Below are positions 28,472-37,757 of a stretch of DNA of 56,117 nt, piece by piece. Numbering within the stretch: the first letter of the stretch is position 1; the number at the start of each line of letters is the position of its first letter. This stretch comes from Pirellulaceae bacterium. Lineage in GTDB: Bacteria > Planctomycetota > Planctomycetia > Pirellulales > Pirellulaceae. The stretch spans positions 1 through 56,117 of the forward strand of contig JAKVBZ010000020.1 in NCBI GenBank assembly GCA_022448645.1, given 5' to 3'. A program made the translations under genes and the position numbers. Below the pieces are notes generated by a model, which was not told where the DNA came from, made no database searches, and saw only the letters and a list, made by a program, of their open reading frames with translations.

Positions 28472-29076
28472 GCCATGTCCCTCAGAATGAATATCCGTTT
28501 GGAGCCAGCTAATCTGATCATCCTATGGATTTGTACGCTGGACCGAGAACATGTTTGTACTGCAGGAACTTCGCTCCGCTTCTTGAGTTTGACACCGAGC
28601 TGACTCGTGATTTTCCAATCGCAGCATTTGCGCTATTCCAGCCACCACTGAGGCGACCTCGATCCAGCCTACCTCTTCGGTTTCTCCTACCAATTCTAGC
28701 TGGCACAGCTAAGCACCTTGAGCCTTTTATCTTAACGTCCATGAAGGACAATGCACAACATGTTCGTGTTCCAGCCAGCAACCAAAGGCTAGAATGCCAC
28801 GGTTGCCAGATTCGGCGTTGTAATGGAACGTTGCGCGGCTCGAGACGGCTGGCCTGTCCGCAGCGGCCTTGGTTTCTGACGCCAAATTACTAGGGCCTGA
28901 CATCGGTGTTTGCCTGGCGCACGCTCGTTTTTGGAGATACATCGTGTTGATTGTCGACAGGTCAGGAATTGACGGTGAAATTCGACATGAACACAATGAG
29001 AAGGAACCTATTTGAGTTTTTACCACCCATTGGACGCAAAACGGATCGCAGCACGCGACCAGAACGAGAATATTCT
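28472..29076. other. Divergent intergenic region upstream of sulfatase
   Basis: About 600 bp between the DUF1559 gene and the chosen sulfatase start. The sulfatase frame is open back to 28951 (TTG), with ATGs at 28987 and 28996, so the last 90 bp may be coding. The rest shows no gene I can support. Confidence 0.4.
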
Positions 29077-30681
29077 ATGACTGAATGCCGCGACGTGAAA
29101 TCGGCCGGTTGCTGTCAGTCACTCACACGTCATTTGCAAAACACATTTACGACAGTCAGCATTCATGTTGTGATCGTCCTAGTCGTCTTGTCTATTTGTA
29201 CGGTATCGCTTCACGCCAAACCAAACAGTCGTCCCAACATCGTTTATATCTTGGCGGACGACATGGGGTACGGCGACGTCCATGCCTTTAACCCAGACGG
29301 CCAAATTAAGACTCCGCATATGGATCAACTGGCCCGCGAAGGAATGCGGTTTACAGACGCTCACTCGGGATCCGCCGTATGTACTCCGACGAGGTATGGT
29401 CTGCTGACAGGCCGATACGCTTGGCGTACCCGATTGCAGAAACACGTGCTGTGGGGCTATTCCTTGCCCCTGATCGCTTCGGACCGTATGACTGTCGCCT
29501 CGCTTTTGCAACAGCACGGTTATCGTACGACCTGTGTTGGCAAGTGGCACTTGGGTTTGGAATGGGCGTTGCAAGATCCGGCACACCCCCCCAGCGATAC
29601 GAAGTCGGAATCCTGGGAAAACATAGATTTTGCGGGACCGATTCGTGGGGGTCCCTGCGAACGTGGCTTCGCTGCCTACTTCGGCATCTCGGCGTCATTG
29701 GACATGCATCCACATGTCTACATCCAAAACGATGGCGTCACGAGTGTACCCACCCGACTGGTACCCGCATCGCACGGCAAAGCGTTTTGGCGTGAAGGTC
29801 CCGTGGGAGAGGATTTTCGCCACGTGGACGTACTCGATAAACTCACCGAACAGGCCGTAACCTTTGTCGAGCAGCAGAACCGCGAGCGACCGTTTTTCCT
29901 TTATTTTCCGTTAACCGCACCTCACAAACCAATCTTGCCTCACACGCGATTCGAGGGGAAAAGCGGCTTGAACGAGTGGGGGGATTTCGTCATGCAAGTC
30001 GACTGGACGGTCGGACAAGTCATGGAGGCATTAGAACGAAAAGGATTGACTGAAAATACGTTGTTGATTGTGACGAGTGACAACGGAGCGACACCCGGCG
30101 CCGACTTTGGGTACCTTGCCGAGCGTGGCCACGACCCGAGTTACGTCTTTCGTGGCCACAAAGCAGACATTTTCGAAGGTGGCCATCGTGTTGCCTTCAT
30201 GGCTCGTTGGCCCCACACGATCCCCGCTGGCACCACATGCCCACAGACGATTTGCCATACTGACTTACTTGCCACCGTTGCCGACATCCTGCAACAAAAG
30301 TTACCACCCAACGCCGGAGAAGATTCTGTGAGTATCTTGCCACTGCTGCAGCAGGCAACGACGGAACCTGTCCGACAAGCCACGGTTCACCATTCGATCA
30401 ATGGTTCCTTTGCTATTCGGCAAGACCAATGGAAACTAATCCTGTGTCCTGGTTCAGGTGGTTGGAGCGAACCCAGACCCGGAAAAACAAAGACCAAGAA
30501 CTTGCCACCGCGACAACTATACAATGTGAACACGGATGTGGGTGAAGAATCGAACGTGCAAGACAAGTATCCGAAAGTTGTTCAGCGCATGCTGGCACTC
30601 ATGCAAACATACATTGATGCCGGGCGCAGTACGCCTGGACCAAGTCAGTCCAATGATGTGCCGATACTTTTTACCCCTTGA
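29077..30681 (+). CDS. Exported sulfatase (type I, formylglycine-dependent)
   Basis: 534-aa sulfatase from ATG 29077; ATG 28987 would add 30 residues with no signal character. A hydrophobic signal (FTTVSIHVVIVLVVLSICTVSLHA) precedes RPNIVYILADDMGYGDV, whose Asp pair binds calcium. The modification site is CTPTR with Cys102, matching CxPxR, so the enzyme needs conversion of this Cys to formylglycine; no maturase gene is in the window. Further core motifs are TGRYAWR, CVGKWHLG, PFFLYFPLTAPHKPI, VTSDNGA and FEGGHRVAFMARWP. Such enzymes desulfate algal polysaccharides and are abundant in marine planctomycetes. The SDR gene follows 15 bp downstream and the lactonase gene lies farther on, suggesting a sugar pathway. 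Confidence 0.94.
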   Translation: MTECRDVKSAGCCQSLTRHLQNTFTTVSIHVVIVLVVLSICTVSLHAKPNSRPNIVYILADDMGYGDVHAFNPDGQIKTPHMDQLAREGMRFTDAHSGSAVCTPTRYGLLTGRYAWRTRLQKHVLWGYSLPLIASDRMTVASLLQQHGYRTTCVGKWHLGLEWALQDPAHPPSDTKSESWENIDFAGPIRGGPCERGFAAYFGISASLDMHPHVYIQNDGVTSVPTRLVPASHGKAFWREGPVGEDFRHVDVLDKLTEQAVTFVEQQNRERPFFLYFPLTAPHKPILPHTRFEGKSGLNEWGDFVMQVDWTVGQVMEALERKGLTENTLLIVTSDNGATPGADFGYLAERGHDPSYVFRGHKADIFEGGHRVAFMARWPHTIPAGTTCPQTICHTDLLATVADILQQKLPPNAGEDSVSILPLLQQATTEPVRQATVHHSINGSFAIRQDQWKLILCPGSGGWSEPRPGKTKTKNLPPRQLYNVNTDVGEESNVQDKYPKVVQRMLALMQTYIDAGRSTPGPSQSNDVPILFTP

Positions 30682-30696
30682 AAGAACGACACGACT

Positions 30697-31449
30697 ATGA
30701 ACAAAGTGTGTTTAATTACAGGCGGAGGTTCGGGAGTGGGACGCTCTGCGGCATTGGCGTTGGCAGCTGCAAACAATCATGTAATTGTTTGCGGACGACG
30801 AATCGATCGACTCGAAGAAACCGTTCGACTGGCCCACGAGTCGGCTGGTAGCGTGCTGCCGATAACAGCTGATGTTAGCGTACCTGATGACGTAGAAACG
30901 CTCTTTGCCAAGATCAAGTCAGAATTGGGACGGCTAGATGTACTGTTTAACAACGCCGGAATGAACATTCCGGCGTTACCTCTAGAGGAAATCTCTGACG
31001 ATCAGTGGCAGCAAACAGTCTCTGTCAATTTGAATGGCATTTTCTATTGTACGCGTGCCGCAATCCGCGTCATGAAGGAACAGGATCCGATAGGAGGCCG
31101 CATTATCAATAACGGTTCGATCTCGGCTCACGTACCTCGACCGCATGCTGCCGCCTACACGGCTACCAAACATGCAGTTACGGGTTTGACCAAGTCGACG
31201 TCGCTCGAAGGTCGCAACCACAATATTGCGTGCGGGCAAATCGACATCGGTAACGCTGTCACCGACATGTCCAACAGCACACAGCACAGCGGCGCACTCC
31301 AGCCGGACGGTCGCATGCTGAAAGAGCCCCAGTTTGACGTCGAGCAAGTCGGGCAAGCTGTCCTTTACATGTCGAACCTGCCACTCGACACCAATGTGCA
31401 GTTCATGACACTGATGGCCAGGGACATGCCATACGTTGGGCGCGGCTAA
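30697..31449 (+). CDS. Classical short-chain dehydrogenase/reductase
   Basis: 250-aa cytoplasmic SDR starting at ATG 30697, 15 bp after the sulfatase stop. The cofactor motif is TGGGSGVG (8-15), CGRRID after strand 2 suggests NADP preference, and NNAG lies at 85-88. The catalytic residues are the Ser of NGSIS (141 or 143), Tyr154 and Lys158 (YTATK). A dimer-interface region follows ([26 protein letters not shown]). The substrate is unknown. Being cotranscribed with a sulfatase and upstream of an SMP-30 lactonase, it may oxidise a sugar released by desulfation to its lactone, but that is an inference from position only. Confidence 0.93.
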   Translation: MNKVCLITGGGSGVGRSAALALAAANNHVIVCGRRIDRLEETVRLAHESAGSVLPITADVSVPDDVETLFAKIKSELGRLDVLFNNAGMNIPALPLEEISDDQWQQTVSVNLNGIFYCTRAAIRVMKEQDPIGGRIINNGSISAHVPRPHAAAYTATKHAVTGLTKSTSLEGRNHNIACGQIDIGNAVTDMSNSTQHSGALQPDGRMLKEPQFDVEQVGQAVLYMSNLPLDTNVQFMTLMARDMPYVGRG

Positions 31450-31462
31450 CAAGGGACCAGAG

Positions 31463-31563
31463 CGCATTTCAAAACGCGTCGTGAAAACATGAACAGGTTG
31501 CCAGACTCATCTCATGCGATTTCAGACGGGCAAAAGATCCGTCTGACCAAGCCGTGAAATGCG
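31463..31563 (+). promoter_or_regulatory. Nested inverted repeats in leader of the SMP-30 gene
   Basis: An outer perfect 9-bp pair, CGCATTTCA (31463-31471) and TGAAATGCG (31555-31563), encloses an inner perfect 8-bp pair, TCAGACGG (31522-31529) and CCGTCTGA (31539-31546). Together they fill most of the 176-bp gap between the SDR and lactonase genes. This could be a structured leader RNA, a terminator or attenuator after the SDR gene, or operator half-sites. It matches no riboswitch class I know. Confidence 0.45.
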
Positions 31564-31625
31564 TTTCATCTTAAATAATCATCGTGTAACGAATCGTAAA
31601 TCCTTTACCTAGAGGATATCACAAC

Positions 31626-32534
31626 ATGAAATGGGAATTCGAATTAATTCAGCCACCTTACGGCGGGGTCTCTGAAGGGCCAGTGTGGAATGGTTCCGTG
31701 CTGCTTTACACACAAATCCATGCCTGTCGTATCATGGCGTATGATCCACAAACCAATGCACTAGAAGTTCACCGCTCGGACACCAACTATGCCAATGGCT
31801 TGACCATGGACGATCAGGGACTGATCTATGCTTGCGAAGGGGGTGCGCGGCGAGTGGTGCGTTACGAGGCGGATGGGTCCGTTAACGTATTGGCTGAACG
31901 ATACGACGGTAAACGATTCAATATCCCGAACGATCTGGTCGTTGACGGCAAAGGCCGTGTGTGGTTCACCGACCCATTTTATGAAGGTGCAGCCGGCCCG
32001 TTTAGCTTCGATCGCAGTACGAAAGAACTTGACCATGATTCGGTTTATCGGCTGACGCCTCAAGAGAACAAACCATGGACGCTGGAACGGATGACTTTCG
32101 ATACCACACGTCCCAATGGTTTGTTGTTTTCACTTGATGGACAGACACTTTACGTTGCCCAGAGTGGTCGTGGGTCTGAGGAAAAACGAGAGCTACGAGG
32201 CTATCCACTCGGGGATGATGACCGCCTGGGCGACTGTCAGGTCTTACATGACTTTGGCGAGCATCGAGGTGTGGATGGCATGCGACTCGACAGCGAAGGA
32301 AATATTGTGGCAACTGCCGGTTGGGAATTTGGCGGCCCAGGACCTTCTATCTATCTGTTTTCTCCGAAAGGCGAGGTGCTGCAACGTCATCCCGTACCTG
32401 CCAATCGTCCCACCAATTGTGCATTTGGCGACGTTGATCTTGGCACGTTGTACGTGACCAGCACCGACGGACATCTATTTCGAGCACGCACCGACCGTCA
32501 AGGTTTGCCCGTGGGGAAAAGAGGTGACGGGTAA
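31626..32534 (+). CDS. SMP-30/gluconolactonase family protein
   Basis: 302-aa six-bladed propeller of the SMP-30/gluconolactonase/LRE-like family (PF08450), apparently cytoplasmic since it has no signal peptide. The start is ATG 31626 with AGAGGAT about 9 nt upstream. Metal-site residues are visible: Glu17 in VSEGPVW, Asn in FNIPNDLVVDGKGRVWFTDP and Asp in RGVDGMRLDSEGN. PTNCAFGDVDLGTLYVTS is the family's closing blade. It hydrolyses sugar lactones such as gluconolactone or aldonolactones. It follows the sulfatase and SDR genes on the same strand after a structured 176-bp gap, and converges on the aminotransferase gene with 18 bp between stops. Product and substrate with the SDR make a sensible oxidation-then-hydrolysis pair. 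Confidence 0.92.
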   Translation: MKWEFELIQPPYGGVSEGPVWNGSVLLYTQIHACRIMAYDPQTNALEVHRSDTNYANGLTMDDQGLIYACEGGARRVVRYEADGSVNVLAERYDGKRFNIPNDLVVDGKGRVWFTDPFYEGAAGPFSFDRSTKELDHDSVYRLTPQENKPWTLERMTFDTTRPNGLLFSLDGQTLYVAQSGRGSEEKRELRGYPLGDDDRLGDCQVLHDFGEHRGVDGMRLDSEGNIVATAGWEFGGPGPSIYLFSPKGEVLQRHPVPANRPTNCAFGDVDLGTLYVTSTDGHLFRARTDRQGLPVGKRGDG

Positions 32535-32552
32535 GGGTCGGAGGTCACTGTT

Positions 32553-33815
32553 TCATTCGTTGTAGGGTTCTTGCAGACGAAACCCGTCACGTTCGCAAAG
32601 AAACGCCTCGACTCGATCCACGTAGTGCACTGCCTTTTCCATGAAGTCCACTGCCGCCTGCAAACGGTCGGTGTCTTGCGCCACACTGAAACGAATGAAG
32701 CCATGGCCCGCATCTCCGAAACATTCTCCCCCCAGGCATGCAACACCTAAATCGTCGTCAGCGGCTTCCAACAAGAACATGGCCAAACCGTGTGACGTGA
32801 TTTTCAGTCGATTACAGATCTTGGCCACGGATGGAAAAGCGTAGAAGCTACCACCAGGTGTGAGGCAATGGATGCCATCGATCTTGTTCAACGCATCGAC
32901 GAGTAGTTGAACTTTTTCATGAAAGTCCTGCATCCGCCGGTCTCGTTCGTCCAGATCGTGCTGCATGGCCGCAATGCCAGCCAACTGGGTAAACGGAGGA
33001 ATGCACGAGAGACATGTATTGGTAAGCTTGGCCATCATTTCAATGATTTCCGCACTGCTGACGGCAAACCCTAGTCGCCAACCGCTCATGCTGAACGTTT
33101 TGCTGAAGGTATATGCTCCGACGCACCGCTCGAGCATGCCAGGTTGAGCCAATGGTGAATGGTGCTTGCCTTGCCATACCATTTGATCGTACGGTTCGTC
33201 GCTGAACAAATAGACATCGTGCTGCGCAACCAATCGACTTAACCCCTCCAAATCCTCTTGGAGCGCAACACCGCCTGTTGGATTATGAGGTGTGTTGAGA
33301 AAGACGGCTTTGGGTTTTTCGTCGGTGGTGAGGAATCGTTCGACGTCATCCAGATTCGGTCGAAAATCGTGAGATTGTTTGAGAGGCGACAATACCATCC
33401 TCGCACCACGGCGCTGGATATTGGGTGGATAAGTAGGAAAATGTGGGCTGAACACGAGCACACCATCCCCTGGATTGACGAACGCTTCCAAAAACAATTG
33501 TTCGAAGTTTTTGGCACCCGGTCCTGCCACAACGTTCTCTGCCCTGGCGGGAATTCCGTACTCATTCTGGACGTACTCCGCAGCCGCCTCGCGAAATTCT
33601 AAGAGACCGATCGAAGGACCATAGTGGCATTGGTCGTCTTGGATGGCTCGTACGCCTTCGGTGAGCGCGGACGGAGAAGATGGAAACGGACTGTCACCAA
33701 TCTCCAACTCAATGACATCTTTACCGGTAGCCTGAAGTTTTTTGGCAACAGCCAATACGTCGAATGCCGATTCCGATTCGATCGCATCGGCAAAGTCACT
33801 GAATCTGGGGGGCAT
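32553..33815 (-). CDS. Class I/II pyridoxal-phosphate aminotransferase
   Basis: 420-aa fold-type I aminotransferase, cytoplasmic. The start is ATG 33815 with AGGAAT 6 nt upstream. PLP-site residues are clear: Asn178 (NTPHNPTGG), Asp206 and Tyr209 (FSDEPYDQ), and the Schiff-base Lys239 in YTFSKTFSMSGWRLGF, with the phosphate-binding Arg247. The C-terminal Arg for the substrate carboxylate is in HGFIRFSVAQ. YGPSIGLLEFREAAAEY is the N-terminal family motif. It resembles aspartate or aromatic aminotransferases of subgroup I-gamma. It is 46 bp downstream of the IlvD/Edd gene and could act on the 2-oxo acid that enzyme makes. The specificity is not readable from sequence. Confidence 0.93.
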   Translation of the reverse strand: MPPRFSDFADAIESESAFDVLAVAKKLQATGKDVIELEIGDSPFPSSPSALTEGVRAIQDDQCHYGPSIGLLEFREAAAEYVQNEYGIPARAENVVAGPGAKNFEQLFLEAFVNPGDGVLVFSPHFPTYPPNIQRRGARMVLSPLKQSHDFRPNLDDVERFLTTDEKPKAVFLNTPHNPTGGVALQEDLEGLSRLVAQHDVYLFSDEPYDQMVWQGKHHSPLAQPGMLERCVGAYTFSKTFSMSGWRLGFAVSSAEIIEMMAKLTNTCLSCIPPFTQLAGIAAMQHDLDERDRRMQDFHEKVQLLVDALNKIDGIHCLTPGGSFYAFPSVAKICNRLKITSHGLAMFLLEAADDDLGVACLGGECFGDAGHGFIRFSVAQDTDRLQAAVDFMEKAVHYVDRVEAFLCERDGFRLQEPYNE

Positions 33816-33861
33816 AGGAATTCCTGATTTTGGTCGAAAAAAAAGGCAGGATCATGAAACG

Positions 33862-35547
33862 TCAGCCGTGCAACGCCTTACTGACACATCCTCGATTGGC
33901 CTGAGCAACGGTGGCGGAAAAGTCAGCCAGATAACCACGCAGTGTCGGTGGTGGCGGCGCTTGCCATTGCGCACGACGCTCTGACAACTGCTCTTCGTCC
34001 ACCAACAGTTCGCACGTTCCGGCTAACACGTCGAAGCGAATCTGGTCACCATCTTGAACCAAAGCAATCGGACCACCCACGGCCGCTTCCGGAGCACAGT
34101 GGACACCGATGGCACCATGCGACACACCCGACACACGAGTGTCGGAAATGAGTGCCACCTTTCCATCCAATTCAGGAACCGCCAATGCGGCAGATGCAAT
34201 CAGCACCTCTGGCATGCCAGACGCCACGGGTCCCAAATGGCGCAACACGATGACGTGACCTGGCCGGATCACTCCGTTCTCAACTGCCTCTACGACATCT
34301 CGCGGATTTTCAAAACAAATAGCCTGACCTTGAAAATCAGGTTGTTCGCGACTGGAAACCTTAAAGACGATCCCGTCGGGTGCCAAGTTACCGAAACAAA
34401 TCTGCATGTCGGCATAAGGCTTGAACGGTTCTCCGAGTGGCGCAATCAACTCCTGGCCGGCGATAGGTGGTGCGACTTGGGCCAGATTCTCACCCAAAGT
34501 CTGCCCCGTGACAGTCAGGCAATCCGGATCAAGCAGGTCGGCGGCCAACAGCTGCTTGAGGAGCACTGATGTACCTCCGATATGATGCAAATCGACCATG
34601 GTTTTGTTGCCGCGTGGTGCGAAGCTACACATAACGGGCGTTTCTCGAAAGATCGTCTGCATATCAGACAAGCCGAAATCTATTTGGGCTTCGCGAGCCA
34701 GCGCCAACAAATGCAGCACGCCATTGGTCGAACCTCCCATGGCGGCAATCGTTGCAGCGGCATTTTGGAAAGCGCGTCGCGTCAGAATGTCACGAGGCCG
34801 AATATTTCGCTCTAGCAAACGATGTACTGCCGCACCCACCTGCTGGCATTCAGCTCGCTTTCCATCGTCGACCGCCGGAATGGAACTACTGGCGGGCAAC
34901 ATCAGACCGATCGCTTCCAGAGCCACACCCCAGGTGTTGAATGAAGCGGCAATGCCACAGCCGCCAGGCCCGGGACAAGCTTTACGGATAATTTGGTCAG
35001 CGTCCTCTTGTTTCATTGCTCCAACCGCAGCAGCAGCGAGCGAATCATAGACATCCAGGATGGTAATATCCTTACCCGCATGGCAGCCAGGTAAGATAGA
35101 TCCTCCGCTAACAACCAGACCGGGATAGTTGAGCCTTGCCAAGGCCATGGCAAAACCGGGACCGTTCTTATCGCAATGATGCATCCCGACAAGGGCATCA
35201 TAACAATGCGCACTGGCGACACATTCGGCCGAATTGGCAATCAGATTACGAGATGGCAAGCTGGCATTTCCACCCTCGTGACCTTGACTCAAATTATCGC
35301 TGACTCCTGGCACACCAAAAGGAAAACCCATCAATCCGACTTGCTGGCAACCGTCTGCAATGACTTTGGCCAACTCATACGCGTGGACATTGCATACGTT
35401 CCCTTCCAGCAAGGGAACACCAATGCCAATCTGAGGGCGATTCATATCCTCTGCGGACATGCCCAGACCGTAATAAAACGCCGTCACTCCGCGCTGCCAA
35501 CCATCCGTCAGCTGTCGGCTGTTCCAATTAGGTTCATGGTCGCTCAC
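33862..35547 (-). CDS. IlvD/Edd family dehydratase (dihydroxy-acid or sugar-acid dehydratase)
   Basis: 561-aa Fe-S dehydratase of the IlvD/Edd family. The start is GTG 35547, fixed by an AGGAG site 6 nt upstream. The three cluster cysteines are Cys52 (EGNVCNVH), Cys125 (HHCDKNGPG) and Cys197 (GPGGCGIAASFNT), the [2Fe-2S] pattern of the family. Other motifs are SRNLIANSAE, MGGSTNGVLHLLALA and SDTRVSGVSHGAIGVHCAPEAAVGGPIALV. The length is that of IlvD. It makes a 2-oxo acid from a 2,3-dihydroxy acid. Dihydroxy-acid dehydratase of branched-chain synthesis or an aldonic-acid dehydratase both fit. Departures from canonical IlvD around the first Cys, and a neighbourhood of sugar genes, make a sugar-acid substrate quite possible. 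I give no gene symbol. Confidence 0.9.
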   Translation of the reverse strand: MSDHEPNWNSRQLTDGWQRGVTAFYYGLGMSAEDMNRPQIGIGVPLLEGNVCNVHAYELAKVIADGCQQVGLMGFPFGVPGVSDNLSQGHEGGNASLPSRNLIANSAECVASAHCYDALVGMHHCDKNGPGFAMALARLNYPGLVVSGGSILPGCHAGKDITILDVYDSLAAAAVGAMKQEDADQIIRKACPGPGGCGIAASFNTWGVALEAIGLMLPASSSIPAVDDGKRAECQQVGAAVHRLLERNIRPRDILTRRAFQNAAATIAAMGGSTNGVLHLLALAREAQIDFGLSDMQTIFRETPVMCSFAPRGNKTMVDLHHIGGTSVLLKQLLAADLLDPDCLTVTGQTLGENLAQVAPPIAGQELIAPLGEPFKPYADMQICFGNLAPDGIVFKVSSREQPDFQGQAICFENPRDVVEAVENGVIRPGHVIVLRHLGPVASGMPEVLIASAALAVPELDGKVALISDTRVSGVSHGAIGVHCAPEAAVGGPIALVQDGDQIRFDVLAGTCELLVDEEQLSERRAQWQAPPPPTLRGYLADFSATVAQANRGCVSKALHG

Positions 35548-35562
35548 ACGAATCTCCTACTT

Positions 35563-36687
35563 TCACGAGGGGGAGGAATCGAGACGGGTATCCAATGCGT
35601 GCAACAAGTTTAACAGAAAGTCTCGGTTGTCGGCCTGCAGATACCGCATCTCGCCACCCATACGACTGAATGTTTTGTTGTAACGGAGATAATACGCCGG
35701 GTTTTTCTCAGGAGGTTCCCCCTGGCTCCAATCCCAATGACATTCCGCCAGATCATTCACTAGAACAAAATGGCGATCGATGTGCGTGTTCTGTTGGATC
35801 GCCAGATTCTGCGCCATGGAAAGCGATTTTTCGAAAATCATCGGGCTCATCACAGAAGAACCGATGGAGACATAAACACCACCATCAATTTGGCTGACAC
35901 TTTCGGCGAAAATTAAGAAGTCCCGCTCAGCAGCCCGCCCCACGCATGCACCAACATTCATAGGATGATTGTAGATAATGTCGTGTCCAAACATAGGATG
36001 CCCTGTAAATGGTATTCTCTGACGGAATGCGCCCGCCTGGATACTGAATTGCTTCCACGGATGGGGGACTTCCAACCAACCTGGATTGAGCTCGAATTCC
36101 TTGACAACCCACATCAAGTCGGCGGCCGCTGCCGCCTGTCGGGGATCCTCTTCCAGTTGCTCACGTGCCACCAACTGTAATTGCTCTATGGTAGGAATCT
36201 GTAGACCTTCGTTCTCGATCAGTGCCCCGATCGATTCTCCGTAGCCACGTGCTTCAAAAACACCCACGTTCAATGCCAGATTGATCCAGAAACCAGTGTC
36301 TTGCCAATTGCCAAAACGTCCCTCGTCCACCATCTGCTCGACGTTCTCGCAACTCTTTCCCTGGTATGCAAATTCCCAATCATGGATCACCCCTGCGCCA
36401 TTGGTTGCCAGATGGGTTACCCAACCTGTTTCAATCAACCGGAGAAACACGGGTCCAAGCCCATTCTTGATGGCATGCGCGCCGAACGTGATCATACGTG
36501 GACGTTGCTGTTGGCGAGCCAACCTCATCCGTGTAGCCAATTCGTCAATCATTTTCAACGATGCATCCGGCAACGACGGGGCCGGCGCATCAACAGAAAC
36601 ATGATCGTTTTCGATTCGTTTTTTATTGTCGCGTGCCGCTAAAGATTCCATGCGGACTGAGAAGCGATCAAACTGCTTAAACGACAT
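35563..36687 (-). CDS. Conserved protein of unknown function upstream of IlvD/Edd gene
   Basis: 374-aa cytoplasmic protein that I cannot assign. ATG 36687 is used; the frame reaches a TTG at 36699 and ATG 36651 is an alternative. It has no signal peptide or membrane segment. Visible conserved-looking blocks are MITFGAHAIKNGLGPVFLRL, THLATNGAGVIHDWEFAYQG and GRFGNWQDTGFWINLAL. Farther on come FTGHPMFGHDIIYNHP, DGGVYVSIGSSVMSPMIFEKS and a C-terminal RMGGEMRYLQADNRDFLL. The NGAG-IHD-E and GAH-IK-G patterns recall nucleotide-binding folds such as that of deoxyhypusine synthase, but the hallmark motifs of that enzyme are missing. It is followed after 15 bp by the IlvD/Edd gene and then the aminotransferase, so a role in the same 2-oxo-acid pathway is likely. 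Confidence 0.75.
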   Translation of the reverse strand: MSFKQFDRFSVRMESLAARDNKKRIENDHVSVDAPAPSLPDASLKMIDELATRMRLARQQQRPRMITFGAHAIKNGLGPVFLRLIETGWVTHLATNGAGVIHDWEFAYQGKSCENVEQMVDEGRFGNWQDTGFWINLALNVGVFEARGYGESIGALIENEGLQIPTIEQLQLVAREQLEEDPRQAAAAADLMWVVKEFELNPGWLEVPHPWKQFSIQAGAFRQRIPFTGHPMFGHDIIYNHPMNVGACVGRAAERDFLIFAESVSQIDGGVYVSIGSSVMSPMIFEKSLSMAQNLAIQQNTHIDRHFVLVNDLAECHWDWSQGEPPEKNPAYYLRYNKTFSRMGGEMRYLQADNRDFLLNLLHALDTRLDSSPS

Positions 36688-36956
36688 GGGCCTAATCAAT
36701 AAAAAGAGGAATGGACCGTGATCATCGGATCCATTGTAGCAGGCACCAAGGCTGATGTGAGGCCGGGGCGAGGACGATTTGAAGCTATGTCCAAACGTAT
36801 TTAATTCGCCAGACGCTTCACTTGTGCTAGATGGCGAACGAGCGATGGACCAACTTCGGCAGCCGGCTCATGAAGTTTTGTAGAGGAGTGGCAGGGGCTA
36901 GTTGACAGATGCGGGATGTTCGCTCAATCGGGAGATCACCGGAACTGAGCCAAGTA

Positions 36957-37412
36957 TCATTCGACAGGAGGTACGAAGGTCACATAAGGATCGTGATCTT
37001 CTGGGTACTCTTGTTCGACCATAAGGCAACCCCGGAGTGTCCGCATGAGGGAAGTAGCTCGCGCCTTGACAATGCCATCAGCCACGGTTCGCGTGAGTGG
37101 CTTGAGTTCCACTTCGACACGCGTTAGCGAAACGTCTTTTCTACCCGGCTGAAACCTAACGGCAATGTCAAATGGTACGTCATATTCGTAGCGATTCAGC
37201 GGCAACCAGCTTCGCTTGCCAACACGTATTTTGACGACGTTCGGAGAGACCTTCACAACTTTCGTTGCAAACTCACTGATGAAACCTTCCAGCTTGAGTC
37301 CAATGATGTCGTCGGGTAACCAGACCTGAAAGTCGTGCCTCATGATGCCGTCTGAGCTGAAGCGCAAAAGAGGAATAATCTCATTAACACCATGAATGCG
37401 ATTCATATCCAT
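36957..37412 (-). CDS. Small conserved protein, possible kinase-tail-like domain
   Basis: 151-aa protein from ATG 37412, chosen for the GAGGT site 6 nt upstream; the frame runs on to 37652, but that extension reads as low-complexity Arg/Pro-rich translation with no start signal. It has no signal peptide or membrane segment. The core DIIGLKLEGFISEFATKVV, then VVKIRVGKRS, VPFDIAVRFQPG, TRVEVELKPL and SLMRTLRGCLMVE recalls from memory the C-terminal alpha/beta module often found on planctomycete Ser/Thr kinases. There is no kinase domain here. It diverges from the metalloprotease gene. The function is unknown. Confidence 0.6.
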   Translation of the reverse strand: MDMNRIHGVNEIIPLLRFSSDGIMRHDFQVWLPDDIIGLKLEGFISEFATKVVKVSPNVVKIRVGKRSWLPLNRYEYDVPFDIAVRFQPGRKDVSLTRVEVELKPLTRTVADGIVKARATSLMRTLRGCLMVEQEYPEDHDPYVTFVPPVE

Positions 37413-37757
37413 CGAGAACCTCACCAACAGGACAATTCGTAGTCGCGTAGCGGCCAAAAGAGCAAACCTCGTACCCGAAGCGGGTCGTGTGATGACTGCT
37501 TGGCCAACGGATGCATGTAAAGCAATGCTGAACCTGGGCTTAGGACGAGAAACCAGCAAATGAGACGGGGGACATCGTGGTCCGCCAGGCACCCATGAAG
37601 CGACACGATGATGTCTAAACACAACTTGGTCGGCTCTCGCTCGTTTTCCCACAAGCTACTACCGGCTTTATTCCCATTCAGATCTCGAAGAAGGATAATA
37701 CGGTATGTGCAGGTTGCATTCCTTTTTCTACCATCTGAAACCTCAAAGTGAGTCAAC
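37413..37757. other. Divergent intergenic region
   Basis: About 345 bp between the small minus-strand gene and the metalloprotease. Open frames of 80-112 codons cross it on the minus strand (the upstream part of the 37652 frame, and 37421-37759) but lack ribosome binding sites and family resemblance. The second overlaps the metalloprotease start. Confidence 0.45.

Noticed and set aside
33862..35547. Firm ilvD call
   Set aside because: The family and Fe-S cysteines are clear, but sugar-acid dehydratases share them, and the neighbourhood does not hold branched-chain synthesis genes.
35563..36687. Deoxyhypusine synthase
   Set aside because: Some GAxxIK and NGAG patterns recall that fold, but the NAD-binding and active-site Lys motifs of the enzyme were not found, so I left it unassigned.
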